Part shown: positions 8,701 through 16,712 of the stretch, in pieces | How the letters are laid out: every line of letters starts with the position of its first letter | Numbering within the stretch: position 1 is the first letter of the stretch | Assembly: GCF_002149035.1 (NCBI RefSeq) | Contig: NZ_NGFP01000017.1 | Coordinates: forward strand, 1 to 63,155 | DNA: 63,155 nucleotides | Direction of reading: 5' to 3' | Source of the DNA: Streptosporangium minutum | Lineage (GTDB): Bacteria; Actinomycetota; Actinomycetes; Streptosporangiales; Streptosporangiaceae | Translations under genes and position numbers: made by a program | Notes under the pieces: model-generated | Database searches by the model: none | Seen by the model: the letters and a program-made list of their open reading frames with translations, nothing else | What the model was told of the DNA's origin: nothing

Positions 8701-9003
8701 CCGCAGCGCGTCCACGTCGGCCGCGTCCACGTCCAGCCGGTAGCCGCCCGCGACCTGCGCGACGTCGCCGGCCGAGCCGAGGGCCCGGCGCAGCCGCGAG
8801 ACGAGGGCCTGCAGGGCGTGGGCGGGGCCGGCCGGCGGGTCCTCGGCCCAGATCGCGTCGACCAGGACGCCCTGCTCGACGGCGCGCCCGCCGGCGAGCG
8901 CCAGCCGTACGACCAGGCCCCGCAACCGCGCACCCCGAACGGGCAGGGCGGCGTCACCACGAGACGCCTGAAAGGCGCCGAGCAGCGTGACGCGAAGCCG
9001 CAT
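5758..9003 (-). CDS. SARP/AfsR-like transcriptional activator (BTAD, NB-ARC, TPR)
   Basis: This is a 1081-residue protein. Residues 1-90 form an OmpR-like DNA-binding domain (MRLRVTLLGAFQ, LRGLVVRLALAGGRAV, WAEDPPAGPAHALQALVSRL). Residues about 95-245 are the bacterial transcriptional activation domain. An NTPase core follows with Walker A GPGGAGKTR near 290-298 and LLVDNCEHLIDAV as Walker B. The rest is alpha-helical TPR-like repeats. The ATG at 9003 has GGGAGG about 10 bases upstream; the open frame above it is not protein-like. SARPs activate secondary-metabolite genes through direct heptamer repeats, and such repeats lie upstream at 9170-9219 next to the divergent monooxygenase genes. Its 3' end overlaps the Tn3 remnant frame. 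Confidence 0.85.
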   Translation of the reverse strand: MRLRVTLLGAFQASRGDAALPVRGARLRGLVVRLALAGGRAVEQGVLVDAIWAEDPPAGPAHALQALVSRLRRALGSAGDVAQVAGGYRLDVDAADVDALRFERLAAAGRDRLRAGDPNAAAAVLGEAVALWGDRPGAEPTVIAAVAPAAVTRLAHASIEAVADLADAELTLGRADAAASRLTALLAEHPVHERTAALLMDAFTAQGRQAEALALYERVRGTLADVLGTDPGAALRERHLRLLRAERPAPSADAERSRPSNLPAPLTSFIGRDDDLARIDTLLAAGRLITVLGPGGAGKTRLAVEAARRHRHEYRDGVWMIDLASVTEPAKVGAAVLAGIGLRGGAMFEARMRVEGDELDVLVDQLSGRESLLLVDNCEHLIDAVAHLVAALLSRCSGLRVLATSREPLAVDGEALVPLGPLALPGPDDGAEQARRAASVRLFTERAAAVRPGFDVDETTLPEIRRVVRGLDGMPLALELAAARLRTLSLPELADGLSDRFRLLSTGSRAALPRHRTLRAVIAWSWQLLSEHERTVAERVSILPGGVTPASAAALCAGTAVPAAEIPELLAGLVDRSLLQLAPDPGRYRMLETLREYGTGRLAGTGDLGAVRDLAAGYFAELMARYDPQLRGPGQLAAMRVVRAEYDNALAALRRRCDTGDASGAVALALNLTWYWHMLGRHPDAAYWLGEALAVPGGEPTPERDCAHVISLIDRVDTRQGRTAEKAADDRARMREPADRLLAYPELPGPYGALTALTLAFLQEEETASTIIEHLADGDDVWLSGLARMFRAQFAENAGELDRMRPDVEAALACFRQAGDRWGQAAVLPMRAQLRQYDDLDGALADLREARSLAGEFGPLDLGDEVFIDVRWIDLHLRRGDTDLAIAVIDSARERALRANSPEMPALVDAWEAVFRVRLGDLDRARELLDDAERGLRGDTTFPGDHARTLAGSVRASLCLETGDLAGAEKALEKAYAAALETRDLPILSLVAVNAAALAEAHGRHHESAALLGAASRLRGAHDRTDRQVRELTRRGRAALGEEAFAAAYGKGGKLDGKTAVTEVDPARLRRELRTVHPDPG

Positions 9004-9169
9004 GTCCCCGTCCACCTCCCGATCTTCGCGCACGCACCCTCGAGTCCCCAAATCACGGCAGGGCTCCGGCCTTCCTTCGCTCACGGGCGCCACCGCCCCT
9101 CCCCACCACGCCACCGGCCGAAGCGTGCCGGGTGCTCGAACGCGGCGCTGACGCGTCGCAGGACGGGAG

Positions 9170-9219
9170 TGTCAGCGCCATGTGTGCCCCTGTCAGCGCC
9201 GTGTGCGCCCCGTGTGAGC
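9170..9219. promoter_or_regulatory. Phased heptamer repeats resembling SARP-binding sites
   Basis: Five related heptamers start at 9170 (TGTCAGC), 9181 (TGTGTGC), 9191 (TGTCAGC), 9202 (TGTGCGC) and 9213 (TGTGAGC), spaced 11, 10, 11 and 11 bp, i.e. on one helix face. SARP sites are direct heptamers with an 11-bp period just upstream of the -10. The array lies between the divergent SARP and the monooxygenase genes, about 54 bp before the TTG at 9273. Confidence 0.55.
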
Positions 9220-9272
9220 GGCCCGCGCCAGTCTTTGCGTGCCTCGGAGAACAGCCTGAAGGAGCCACCGTC

Positions 9273-9849
9273 TTGGACAGCCCTGTCACGATCATCGGCG
9301 CCGGACTCGGCGGACTCACGCTCGCACGCGTCCTGCGCGTCCACGGCATCCCGGCCACGATCTACGAGGCTGAGCCCTCCCCGACGGCGCGCGCTCAGGG
9401 CGGGATGTTCGACATCCACGACTGCAACGGGCAGCTCGCCCTCGAAGCGGCAGGCCTGATCGACGAGTTCCGCGGCCTCATCCTGGAGGGCCGCCAGGCG
9501 ACACGGGTCCTCGCCCCGGACGGGACCGTCCTGCTCGACGAACCCGACGACGGCACGGGTGGACGCCCCGAGGTGCAGCGCGGCGGGCTGCGACGGATCC
9601 TGCTCGGCTCGCTCCCGGCCGGCACCGTCCGGTGGGGCCACAAGGTCAATCGAGGCCGCTCTCACCGAATACGAGCAGGCCCCGTTCCCCCGCGGCACCA
9701 AGGCCGCCACCCAAGGCGCCCGCGTCTACGAGCTCATGTTCGGCGACAACGCGATCCACAACCTGACCGACGTGTCCAGGGCTTGGCACCGCAACCGCAT
9801 ATCGGTGATGGATGGGCTTCAAGAAGGGGATCTCTCGTGCATGACGTAG
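9273..9849 (+). pseudogene. FAD-dependent monooxygenase (TetX-like), internally deleted
   Basis: A TTG at 9273 preceded by GAAGGAG begins DSPVTIIGAGLGGLTLAR, the FAD-binding GxGxxG, followed by AQGGMFDIHDCNGQLALE, as in TetX-like flavin monooxygenases. At about 9648 the homology jumps to another frame, IEAALTEYEQAPFPRG, then GARVYELMFGDNAIHNL, the family's C-terminal end, with a stop at 9847-9849. About 190 central residues (second FAD motif, substrate site) are missing. It probably once formed an operon with the intact monooxygenase, which begins inside its last codons. Confidence 0.7.
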
Positions 9850-11345
9850 TGATCGTGGGCGCCGGCCCGGTCGGTCTGTTCCTCGCCTGCGAGCTCGGTC
9901 TCGCGGGCTGCTCTGTCCTGGTGCTTGAGCGGGAGCCGGAGCCCCGCTCCCCGTGGAAGGCGGACCCGCTCGGGATGCGGGGCCTGTCCGCCGCGTCGGT
10001 CGAGGCGTTCTACCGCCGCGGGATGCTCCAGCCGCTGCTGGAGGCGTCGGGCGTCAACGACCGTCCCGGCGCGGACGAGCCGGCACCCCCTCGTGGCGTG
10101 GGCCATTTCGCCGGCATGATGCTCGATCCGGCCAAGGTCGACGTCACCGCCCTGCCCTTCCGGCTTCCCAGCCCGGCGATGGAGGGCGTGATGACAGCCC
10201 TCGAAGCGGTCGAGACGGTGCTGTCCGAGCGGGCATCCATGCTCGGTGTGGAGGTCAGGCGCGGTGTCACGGTCTCAGCCGTCGCGCAGGACGATCAGAT
10301 CGTGGTCGCGCGAGCCGGCGGGCGCGAGTATCCGGCGCGCTGGGTCGTCGGCTGCGACGGCGGACGCAGCGCGGTGCGCAGGCTCGCGGGCTTCGACTTC
10401 GCCGGCACCGAGCCGCAGTTCACCGGCTACGTCGTGCTCGCCACCATCGCCGACCCCGACAGGCTGCGCCCCGGGTTCAATCTGACGCCGACGGGCATGT
10501 ACCTCCGGACGCCCGCGAAAGAGTACATCGGCATGCTGGAGTTCGACGGCGGCGCTTTCGATCGCTCGCGGCGTCCGACTCGCGAACATCTCCAGGCGGT
10601 TCTGCGCCGTGTGTCCGGCACCGACGTGACGCTGAGCGACGTCCATCTCGCTTCGAGCTTCACCGATCGGGCGATGCAGACGACGACCTACCGGCAGGGG
10701 CGCGTCCTGCTCGCGGGCGACGCCGCTCACATCCACTCCCCCCTCGGGGCGCAGGGGCTCAACCTCGGCATCGGCGACGCCATGAACCTGGGATGGAAGC
10801 TCGCGGCGACCGTGCACGGGTACGCCCCGGACGGGCTTCTCGACACCTACACCCGCGAGCGCCATCCGATCGGCGCACGGGTGCTCGACTGGACACGCGC
10901 CCAGGCGGCGGCCATGAAGCCGGACCCGCATGCCCAGGCGATCCAAGGAGTGATCCGCGACCTGATCGGGACCCGCGACGGAACGACCTACGTGTTCGAG
11001 AAGGTATCGGGATCGTCGATCCGCTACGACCTCGGCAGCGAGCAGCCGCTGGTCGGCCGCAACGCCCCGGACCTCCATCTCGAGGACGGCACTCGCCTCG
11101 GCGACCTGATGCGGGACGGGCGGGGCGTCGCGCTGGATCTCAGCACCGACCGGTGCCTCCACGGTTCGGCGATGGGCTGGGAGAGCCGGATGCGGTATGC
11201 GGCCGGGCCGGCGAGAAACGACCTCGGGCTGGGTGCCGTGCTTGTCCGACCTGACGGCATAGTCGCCTGGGCAGGTGATCGCGCCCCTGACCGTGAAGCG
11301 TTCGAGCGGGCCGCCGGCCGTTGGTTCGGCAGTCCGGCGATCTGA
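9837..11345 (+). CDS. FAD-binding aromatic monooxygenase (PheA/TfdB type)
   Basis: This 502-residue protein starts at GTG 9837, with AAGAAGGGGA upstream. It has the dinucleotide fold VVIVGAGPVGLFLACELG at the N-terminus, a central substrate domain and the second FAD motif LLAGDAAHIHSPLGAQGLNL near residues 290-310, followed by GDAMNLGWKLA. The C-terminal about 120 residues resemble the thioredoxin-like tail of phenol hydroxylase and rifampicin monooxygenase relatives. Such enzymes hydroxylate aromatic rings or polyketides with NAD(P)H and O2 in the cytoplasm. The nearby SARP and phased repeats suggest a tailoring or resistance role; the substrate cannot be told. Confidence 0.85.
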   Translation: MHDVVIVGAGPVGLFLACELGLAGCSVLVLEREPEPRSPWKADPLGMRGLSAASVEAFYRRGMLQPLLEASGVNDRPGADEPAPPRGVGHFAGMMLDPAKVDVTALPFRLPSPAMEGVMTALEAVETVLSERASMLGVEVRRGVTVSAVAQDDQIVVARAGGREYPARWVVGCDGGRSAVRRLAGFDFAGTEPQFTGYVVLATIADPDRLRPGFNLTPTGMYLRTPAKEYIGMLEFDGGAFDRSRRPTREHLQAVLRRVSGTDVTLSDVHLASSFTDRAMQTTTYRQGRVLLAGDAAHIHSPLGAQGLNLGIGDAMNLGWKLAATVHGYAPDGLLDTYTRERHPIGARVLDWTRAQAAAMKPDPHAQAIQGVIRDLIGTRDGTTYVFEKVSGSSIRYDLGSEQPLVGRNAPDLHLEDGTRLGDLMRDGRGVALDLSTDRCLHGSAMGWESRMRYAAGPARNDLGLGAVLVRPDGIVAWAGDRAPDREAFERAAGRWFGSPAI

Positions 11346-11440
11346 AGCAGCCGCCCCGTTCCCTTGTCGTGGCCGTGGGCGTCGACGCCACTTGACCGAT
11401 GTGAACTTTTCCTCTCCTCGACCGAGTTACAGGAGCACAC

Positions 11441-12103
11441 ATGACGATCACCCTCCGAGCGGGAAGCACCGTGATGTTCACCGGCGATTCGATCACCGAC
11501 TGCCGGCGGTTGGAGAGCGAACAGGGTCTCGGGTCCGGCTACCCGCTGTACGTCGCGGGCGAGTGGGGCTCGCGGTACCCGGACCGGCCCGTGACCTGGC
11601 TGAACACCGGGATCGCGGGCGACAAGGTGATGGACCTCGAAGCCCGCTGGCAGGCGGACGTGCTCGACGCGCGCCCGGACGTGGTGTCGATCCTCGCCGG
11701 CGGCAATGACATGGGCTGGCACACGTACGACCCGGACGGCTACGTGATCCCCGCGGAGGACTACGCGGCAGGTTACGACCGCCTGCTCACGCCCCTCGCC
11801 GAGGCGGGCGCGGAGCTGATCCTCATCGAGCCGTTCCTCCTGCCGATCCGCGGCCTTGTCGAGGTCGGCGACGTGCACGTCGGCGAGGAGATCCGCAAGG
11901 AGTGGCGGGCCGACCTGGACCCGAAGATCCAGGTCGTGCGCGAGCTCGCTCGCAAGTACGGCGCGCACCTGCTCGCCGCCGACGGCATGTTCGCCGAGCT
12001 CGCCGCGACGACCGGGCCGGAGTACTGGGCCGCGGACGGCGCGCACCCGACGCCGGCCGGTCACGCCGCACTCGCGGCGGCCTGGCTGCGCCTGGTCGCG
12101 TGA
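11441..12103 (+). CDS. SGNH/GDSL-family esterase or lipase
   Basis: This 220-residue protein begins at ATG 11441 with CAGGAG six to seven bases upstream. Block I is FTGDSITD with the nucleophile Ser near residue 17, block III is ILAGGNDMGW, and block V is DGAHPTPAGHAAL with the Asp and His. There is no signal peptide, so it probably acts in the cytoplasm on small esters, acetylated sugars or acyl thioesters. It follows the monooxygenase by 95 bp on the same strand and may share its transcript. Confidence 0.85.
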   Translation: MTITLRAGSTVMFTGDSITDCRRLESEQGLGSGYPLYVAGEWGSRYPDRPVTWLNTGIAGDKVMDLEARWQADVLDARPDVVSILAGGNDMGWHTYDPDGYVIPAEDYAAGYDRLLTPLAEAGAELILIEPFLLPIRGLVEVGDVHVGEEIRKEWRADLDPKIQVVRELARKYGAHLLAADGMFAELAATTGPEYWAADGAHPTPAGHAALAAAWLRLVA

Positions 12104-12142
12104 CCGTGCCCGGCGATCGCCCGCGACACCGGTGCCCGTCGG

Positions 12143-12168
12143 CCGGGGCAAGCGGGCCCTCGCCCCGG
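12143..12168. terminator. Possible bidirectional terminator hairpin
   Basis: CCGGGGC (12143-12149) pairs perfectly with GCCCCGG (12162-12168) around a 12-base loop, in the gap between convergent genes ending at 12103 and 12209. No U-tract is seen, as is usual in GC-rich actinomycetes. Confidence 0.4.
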
Positions 12169-12208
12169 AACCGCACGATCGGGACCTGGGCCTGGGCCTC
12201 GGTGTGTC

Positions 12209-12868
12209 TCAGGTCACCAGGCCCCTGCGGTAGGCGTAGACCACCGCCTGCACGCGGTCGCGCAGGTCGAGCTTGGTGAGGATGCGCGACACGTACGTCT
12301 TGACGGTCTCCTGGCTGATCACCAGGGTGGCGGCGATCTCGCTGTTGGACAGGCCGTCGGCGATGAGGCTCAGCACCTCCAGCTCGCGCGGGGTCAACGC
12401 GGTCTCGCCCGGCGTGGCCTGGGCGGGGCGGATCCGGGCCGCGTACCTGCCGACGAGCTGCCGCGTCACCTCGGGTGCCAGCAGAGCGGCGCCGGTCGCG
12501 ACGGTGCGGATGCCGTGCAGGAGCTGCGCCGGTGGGGCGTCCTTGAGCAGGAAACCGCTCGCCCCCGCGCGCAGCGCCTCGTAGACGTACTCGTCCAGGT
12601 TGAACGTCGTCACCACGAGCACCTTGACGGGGTCCGCCACCCCGGCGCCGGCCAGCCGGCGGGTCGCCTCGATGCCGTCGAGCACCGGCATCCGCACGTC
12701 CATCACCACGACGTCGGGGCGCAGCCGGCGGGCCAGGTCGACCGCGGTGCGGCCGTCGCCGCACTCGCCCACCACCTCCAGGCCGGGCTGCGCATCGATG
12801 ATCGTCGCGAAGCCGGTGCGGATCAGCGCCTGGTCGTCGCAGACCAGGACCCGGACCGGCGTGGTCAC
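12209..12868 (-). CDS. NarL/LuxR-family response regulator
   Basis: The 219-residue protein has a receiver domain (VLVCDDQALIRTGF, phospho-acceptor Asp about 57 in VVVMDVRMP, VVTTFN, LLKD) and a C-terminal LuxR-type HTH (LTPRELEVLSLIADGLSNSE, then VKTYVSRILTKL). Its ATG overlaps the stop of the histidine kinase gene by four bases (ATGA), so the two are translationally coupled partners. Target genes are unknown; the CPBP protease gene at the head of the operon is a candidate. Confidence 0.93.
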   Translation of the reverse strand: MTTPVRVLVCDDQALIRTGFATIIDAQPGLEVVGECGDGRTAVDLARRLRPDVVVMDVRMPVLDGIEATRRLAGAGVADPVKVLVVTTFNLDEYVYEALRAGASGFLLKDAPPAQLLHGIRTVATGAALLAPEVTRQLVGRYAARIRPAQATPGETALTPRELEVLSLIADGLSNSEIAATLVISQETVKTYVSRILTKLDLRDRVQAVVYAYRRGLVT

Positions 12869-14019
12869 GACGGGCGCCCCGCGGGGATGCGGGCCCGCAC
12901 CACGAAGCCGCCGCCCGCCTGCCGGTCCGCGCTGAACTCGCCGCCCAGGGCGTCCACCCGCTCGCGGAGCCCGACCAGGCCCCGCCCGCTCCCACCGAGG
13001 GAGCCGGCCCGCGAGCCGGAACCGTCGGTGCTCACCGCCACGCTGATCTCCTTCTCGCCGTAGCGCACCCGGACCACGGTGCGGCTGCCGTGGGCGTATT
13101 TGAGCGCGTTCGTCAGGGTTTCCTGCACGACCCTATAGGTCACGGACTCGGCGCTGCCCGCCGATTCCGCCGGCATGCCCTCCTCGGCGAACTCCACCGG
13201 CTGCCCGGCCCGGCGGGTCTGCTCCACGAGCGTGTGGAGCTCGCCGGCGGAGGGCAGGCCGACGTCGGTGTCGTGATCGGCTTTGAGCAGGTCGAGCATG
13301 TGCCGCAGGTCGGTGATGGCTCGCCGGCCGGTGTCGGTGATGGCGCTCAGCGTCGCGTCGAGGCGGTCGGGAGCGGCGGTCAGGTAGCGTGCGGCCTCGG
13401 CCTGCACGACCATCGCCGTCACGTGGTGCGTCACGACGTCGTGGAGCTCGCGGGCGATCCGGGTGCGTTCGGCGGCGCGGGTGGCCTCGGCGACGTGGCG
13501 GCGGCGTTCGGCCTCGGCGGCGCGGGTGGAGCGCAGCCAGGCTCCGATGCCCCACGCGAGGGCCAGGGCCAGGTAGAACACCACGTAGCCTTCCACCCGC
13601 TCGGTCGCGCCGAGTCGGCCGAGCGCGAGCGCCAGCGGCACGTACGCCATGGAGAGGAGGACCACGGTGACCCGCCGGTGGCGCTCCAGGTGGGCGCCCG
13701 CGCTGATGAGCGCGATGGGCATCGCGTTGCTCGCGAACACGTGGTAGGAGAAGATCTGGTCGAGGGCGAAGCCGAGCGACACCAGCGCCAGGCACCCGGC
13801 CGGCCACCGCCGCCGCACGGCGAGCGGAAGGCACTCCAGGGCGATCACCACGAACGCCAGCGCGTCGAAGGGACGGGTCGGCAGGTCACCGACCTGCGTC
13901 CCCTTGCCGTGGAGCGCCGGCAGAAGCGATGCGACGGCCAGCAGCAGCCCGAACGGTAGGTCCCGGACCACGACATCACACCGCCGCCACAGGTCCGTGA
14001 CCCGCCGTGGATCGATCAT
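12865..14019 (-). CDS. Membrane sensor histidine kinase (NarL-partner type, HisKA_3)
   Basis: The 384-residue protein has an N-terminal sensor of about five transmembrane helices (residues ~18-165), a short coiled linker (AAEAERRRHVAEATRAAER), the dimerisation box ARELHDVVTHHVTAMVV with phospho-His 193, and an HATPase_c domain (N-box ETLTNALKYAHGS; G-boxes DGSGSRAGSL and GRGLVGLRERV). There is no large extracytoplasmic domain, so it probably senses the membrane or a membrane neighbour. ATG 14019 overlaps the stop of the CPBP gene (TGATG), forming a three-gene operon. Confidence 0.92.
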   Translation of the reverse strand: MIDPRRVTDLWRRCDVVVRDLPFGLLLAVASLLPALHGKGTQVGDLPTRPFDALAFVVIALECLPLAVRRRWPAGCLALVSLGFALDQIFSYHVFASNAMPIALISAGAHLERHRRVTVVLLSMAYVPLALALGRLGATERVEGYVVFYLALALAWGIGAWLRSTRAAEAERRRHVAEATRAAERTRIARELHDVVTHHVTAMVVQAEAARYLTAAPDRLDATLSAITDTGRRAITDLRHMLDLLKADHDTDVGLPSAGELHTLVEQTRRAGQPVEFAEEGMPAESAGSAESVTYRVVQETLTNALKYAHGSRTVVRVRYGEKEISVAVSTDGSGSRAGSLGGSGRGLVGLRERVDALGGEFSADRQAGGGFVVRARIPAGRPS

Positions 14020-14837
14020 CAGGCGAGCGTAGCGGGCGTACGGCGACGGCGCGGGACCACGTTTCCACGACGGCGGGCCAGCCACATGAACGCGACCGTC
14101 AGCAGCAGACCGAACACCACCGCGTACAAGCTCGCCTCCGGCCCGAACTCGCCGCCCGTGAGCAGGGCGTTGCCCGACGTGACGCCGTGCAGCAGCCCCT
14201 CCACCGCGCCGTTGCCCGAGACCTCGGTGCCGAAGATGCCGGCCGCGGCGAAGTTCCAGCCGAAGTGCACGCCGATCGGCACCCACAGGGTGCGCGTGGC
14301 GGCGTAGGCGGCGGCGAGCATGCCACCCGCCTCGATCGCGATGGCGAGCGCGCCCCACAGGCTGGCGTGCGGGTTGAACAGGTGCGACAGGCCGAACAGC
14401 AGGGCGGTCAGCGCCAGCGCCACCCACGTCCCCGTGCGTTCCTCGATGATCCTGAACAGGATGCCGCGGAACAGCAGCTCCTCGGTCACCGCGGCGGCGG
14501 CCATGAAGCCGATCAGCCCGATCGCGCCGGTCAGTGAGCCCAGGCCGTCGATCCGGTAGCCGCCCATGAGGGCGATGTTCACGATGACGGCCGCGAACAG
14601 CGCGACCCCGATCAGGGTCCCCCGGGTGAGGGCACGGGTGGCTCCCTGCCTGGCCACCTCCACCGGTTCGCGGCGTTCGGACCACCGGACCATGCGGGCG
14701 TACACGAATACGGCGAGCGCGGCCGTCGCGAGGCCGAGGAGCAGGGTGAGGAACCAATTCCCCTGCACCGCGCCTACGATCGCGCCGCCGGCGAAGGCGA
14801 CCAGCGCGACGGGCACGAGTTGTTTCAAGAACCGCAT
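14019..14837 (-). CDS. CPBP-family (CAAX/Abi) intramembrane metalloprotease
   Basis: This 272-residue polytopic membrane protein carries the family motifs EELLFRG (Glu119-Glu120 and Arg124), GLSHL (His152) and HFGWN (His191, Asn195), which together form the metal site of Rce1/CPBP proteases. ATG 14837 has TGAGGTAG about seven bases upstream. It is the first gene of an operon with a histidine kinase and response regulator; CPBP proteins in such settings are linked to self-protection from peptides or to envelope stress. The substrate is unknown. Confidence 0.85.
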   Translation of the reverse strand: MRFLKQLVPVALVAFAGGAIVGAVQGNWFLTLLLGLATAALAVFVYARMVRWSERREPVEVARQGATRALTRGTLIGVALFAAVIVNIALMGGYRIDGLGSLTGAIGLIGFMAAAAVTEELLFRGILFRIIEERTGTWVALALTALLFGLSHLFNPHASLWGALAIAIEAGGMLAAAYAATRTLWVPIGVHFGWNFAAAGIFGTEVSGNGAVEGLLHGVTSGNALLTGGEFGPEASLYAVVFGLLLTVAFMWLARRRGNVVPRRRRTPATLA

Positions 14838-14895
14838 GACGACTACCTCACGTGGGGGACTCCGCGACGGGGCGCCGCCGCTACGCCGAGAAACG

Positions 14896-15048
14896 CTAAA
14901 GATTCGGCGGTCCGGAATCGTCCCCCTGCGGTGGACATTCGCGGGTAGCTCGCACGGGGGACAGATCGGGGTACGGGCCGAACCGGTCGATCGGCAGGTA
15001 GTGCTCGATGAACTTCCACCGCTCGCCGGTGAGTCGCCTACGCGTCAC
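14896..15048 (-). pseudogene. N-terminal scrap of an IS5-family transposase
   Basis: From GTG 15048 the minus strand reads VTRRRLTGERWKFIEHYLPI then DRFGPYPDL, matching the common start of IS5-family (DUF4096-type) transposases. The similarity then stops and the frame ends at 14896-14898. Only about 30 residues are recognisable, so this is a relic in the 284-bp gap between the CPBP gene and the acyl-CoA ligase gene. Nothing else was seen in that gap. Confidence 0.5.
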
Positions 15049-15121
15049 CTCCGGTGCCCTAACGGATCCCGCCCCGGGACGGGGACGGAACCCGGAGATC
15101 GATCACAACATCACACAGGCC

Positions 15122-16711
15122 CTAGTCGAGCCCGAGCAGGCGCACGCCCTCCTCGCGCATCTCGACCTTGCGGATCTTGCCGGTGACCGTCATCGGGAAC
15201 CCCTCGACGACGTGGACGTAACGCGGGATCTTGTAGTGGGCGAGCTTGCCGGCGCAGAACTCCCTGACGGCCTCGGCGGTCAGGGGTGTGCCGCCCTGGC
15301 GGATGACGACCCAGGCCATGAGCTCCTCGCCGTACTTCTCGTCGGGCACGCCGATCACCTGCACGTCGACGATGTCCGGGTGGCGGTGGAGAAACTCCTC
15401 GACCTCGCGCGGGTAGACGTTCTCGCCGCCTCTGATGACCATGTCCTTGATCCGGCCGACCACGTTGACGTAACCGTCGGCGTCCATGGTGGCCAGGTCG
15501 CCGGTGTGCATCCAGCGGGCGGCGTCGATGGCCTCGGCCGTGCGCTCCGGCTCGTTCCAGTAGCCGAGCATCACCGAGTAACCGCGCGTGCACAGCTCGC
15601 CGGGCTCGCCGCGCGGCACGGTCAGCCCGGTCACCGGATGCGTGATCTTGACTTCGACGTGCGGCATCACCTGTCCGACGGTCTCGGTGCGGCGCTCCAG
15701 GCTGTCGTCGGACCTCGTCATGGTGGAGACGGGCGAGGTCTCGGTCATGCCGTAGCAGATGGCGACCTCCGCCATGTTCATCTCGGTGACGACGCGCTTC
15801 ATCACCTCGACAGGGCAGGGCGAGCCCGCCATGATGCCGGTGCGCAGGCTGGACAGGTCGTACTGCCCCGCGAGGGTGAGCTCGGCGATGAACATGGTCG
15901 GCACGCCGTACAGGGAGGTGCAACGTTCCTGCTGTACGGCCCGCAGCGTCGCCTCAGGGTCGAAGCCGGGCGCGGGGATGACCACGCACGCGCCGTGGGA
16001 GGTGGCGCCGAGGTTGCCCATCACCATGCCGAAGCAGTGGTAGAAGGGCACCGGCAGGCACACCCTGTCGTGCTCGTCGTAGTGGATGAGCTCGCCGACG
16101 AAGAACCCGTTGTTGAGGATGTTGTGGTGCGAGAGCGTGGCGCCCTTGGGGAAGCCGGTCGTGCCGGAGGTGTACTGGATGTTGATCGCGTCGTCGGCGC
16201 TCAGCGACGCCATGCGCTCGCGCAGCCGCTCCTCGGGGGCGGTCAGCGCCAGCAGCCGGTGCCAGCCGGGGTCGCCGAGGTAGACGACGTCGGCGAACCC
16301 GATCTCCTCGACCATCGCGCGGTAGTCGCTGCCCTTGTGCGTGAGCGCGCTGATGAGCAGGCGCAGGCCCGACTGCCTGACGACGTAGTCGAGCTCGTGG
16401 CCGCGGTAGGCGGGGTTGACGTTGACCAGGATCGCGCCGATCTTCGCGGTGGCGTACTGGACGATCATCCATTCGGCGCAGTTGGGCGCCCAGATGCCGA
16501 TCCGGTCGCCCTTGGCGATGCCGGAGGCGAGGAGCGCAAGGGCCAGCCGGTTCACGTCGGCGTCGAGCTCGGCGTAGGTCCAGCGACGGCCGGAGGGCAC
16601 GTCGACGAGTGCCTCGCGGTCGCCGAAGCGCCGTACGGTCCGCTCGAAGTTGTCGCCGATGGTCTCGCCCAGCAGCGGGGTCGCCGCCACCGCGCTCGAG
16701 TAGGACTGCAT
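15122..16711 (-). CDS. Acyl-CoA synthetase (AMP-binding, FadD/AcsM-like)
   Basis: This 529-residue protein has ATP/AMP motifs [20 protein letters not shown] and [15 protein letters not shown], the hinge [16 protein letters not shown] and the catalytic Lys motif MTVTGKIRK near the end. It activates a carboxylate as acyl-AMP and forms the CoA thioester, probably of a medium-chain or aromatic acid. The ATG at 16711 has GGAGG seven bases upstream and starts one base after the esterase stop, so it is chosen over an ATG-like start at 16738. It is the last gene of the operon that runs leftward from 23183 and would take acids released by the two esterases into central metabolism (inference). Confidence 0.88.
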   Translation of the reverse strand: MQSYSSAVAATPLLGETIGDNFERTVRRFGDREALVDVPSGRRWTYAELDADVNRLALALLASGIAKGDRIGIWAPNCAEWMIVQYATAKIGAILVNVNPAYRGHELDYVVRQSGLRLLISALTHKGSDYRAMVEEIGFADVVYLGDPGWHRLLALTAPEERLRERMASLSADDAINIQYTSGTTGFPKGATLSHHNILNNGFFVGELIHYDEHDRVCLPVPFYHCFGMVMGNLGATSHGACVVIPAPGFDPEATLRAVQQERCTSLYGVPTMFIAELTLAGQYDLSSLRTGIMAGSPCPVEVMKRVVTEMNMAEVAICYGMTETSPVSTMTRSDDSLERRTETVGQVMPHVEVKITHPVTGLTVPRGEPGELCTRGYSVMLGYWNEPERTAEAIDAARWMHTGDLATMDADGYVNVVGRIKDMVIRGGENVYPREVEEFLHRHPDIVDVQVIGVPDEKYGEELMAWVVIRQGGTPLTAEAVREFCAGKLAHYKIPRYVHVVEGFPMTVTGKIRKVEMREEGVRLLGLD

Positions 16712-16712
16712 G

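Noticed and set aside
5938-9459. A 1173-codon plus-strand frame opposite the SARP gene
   Set aside because: Composition is Gln/Arg/Gly-rich without motifs; it is the complement of a protein with clear SARP domains.
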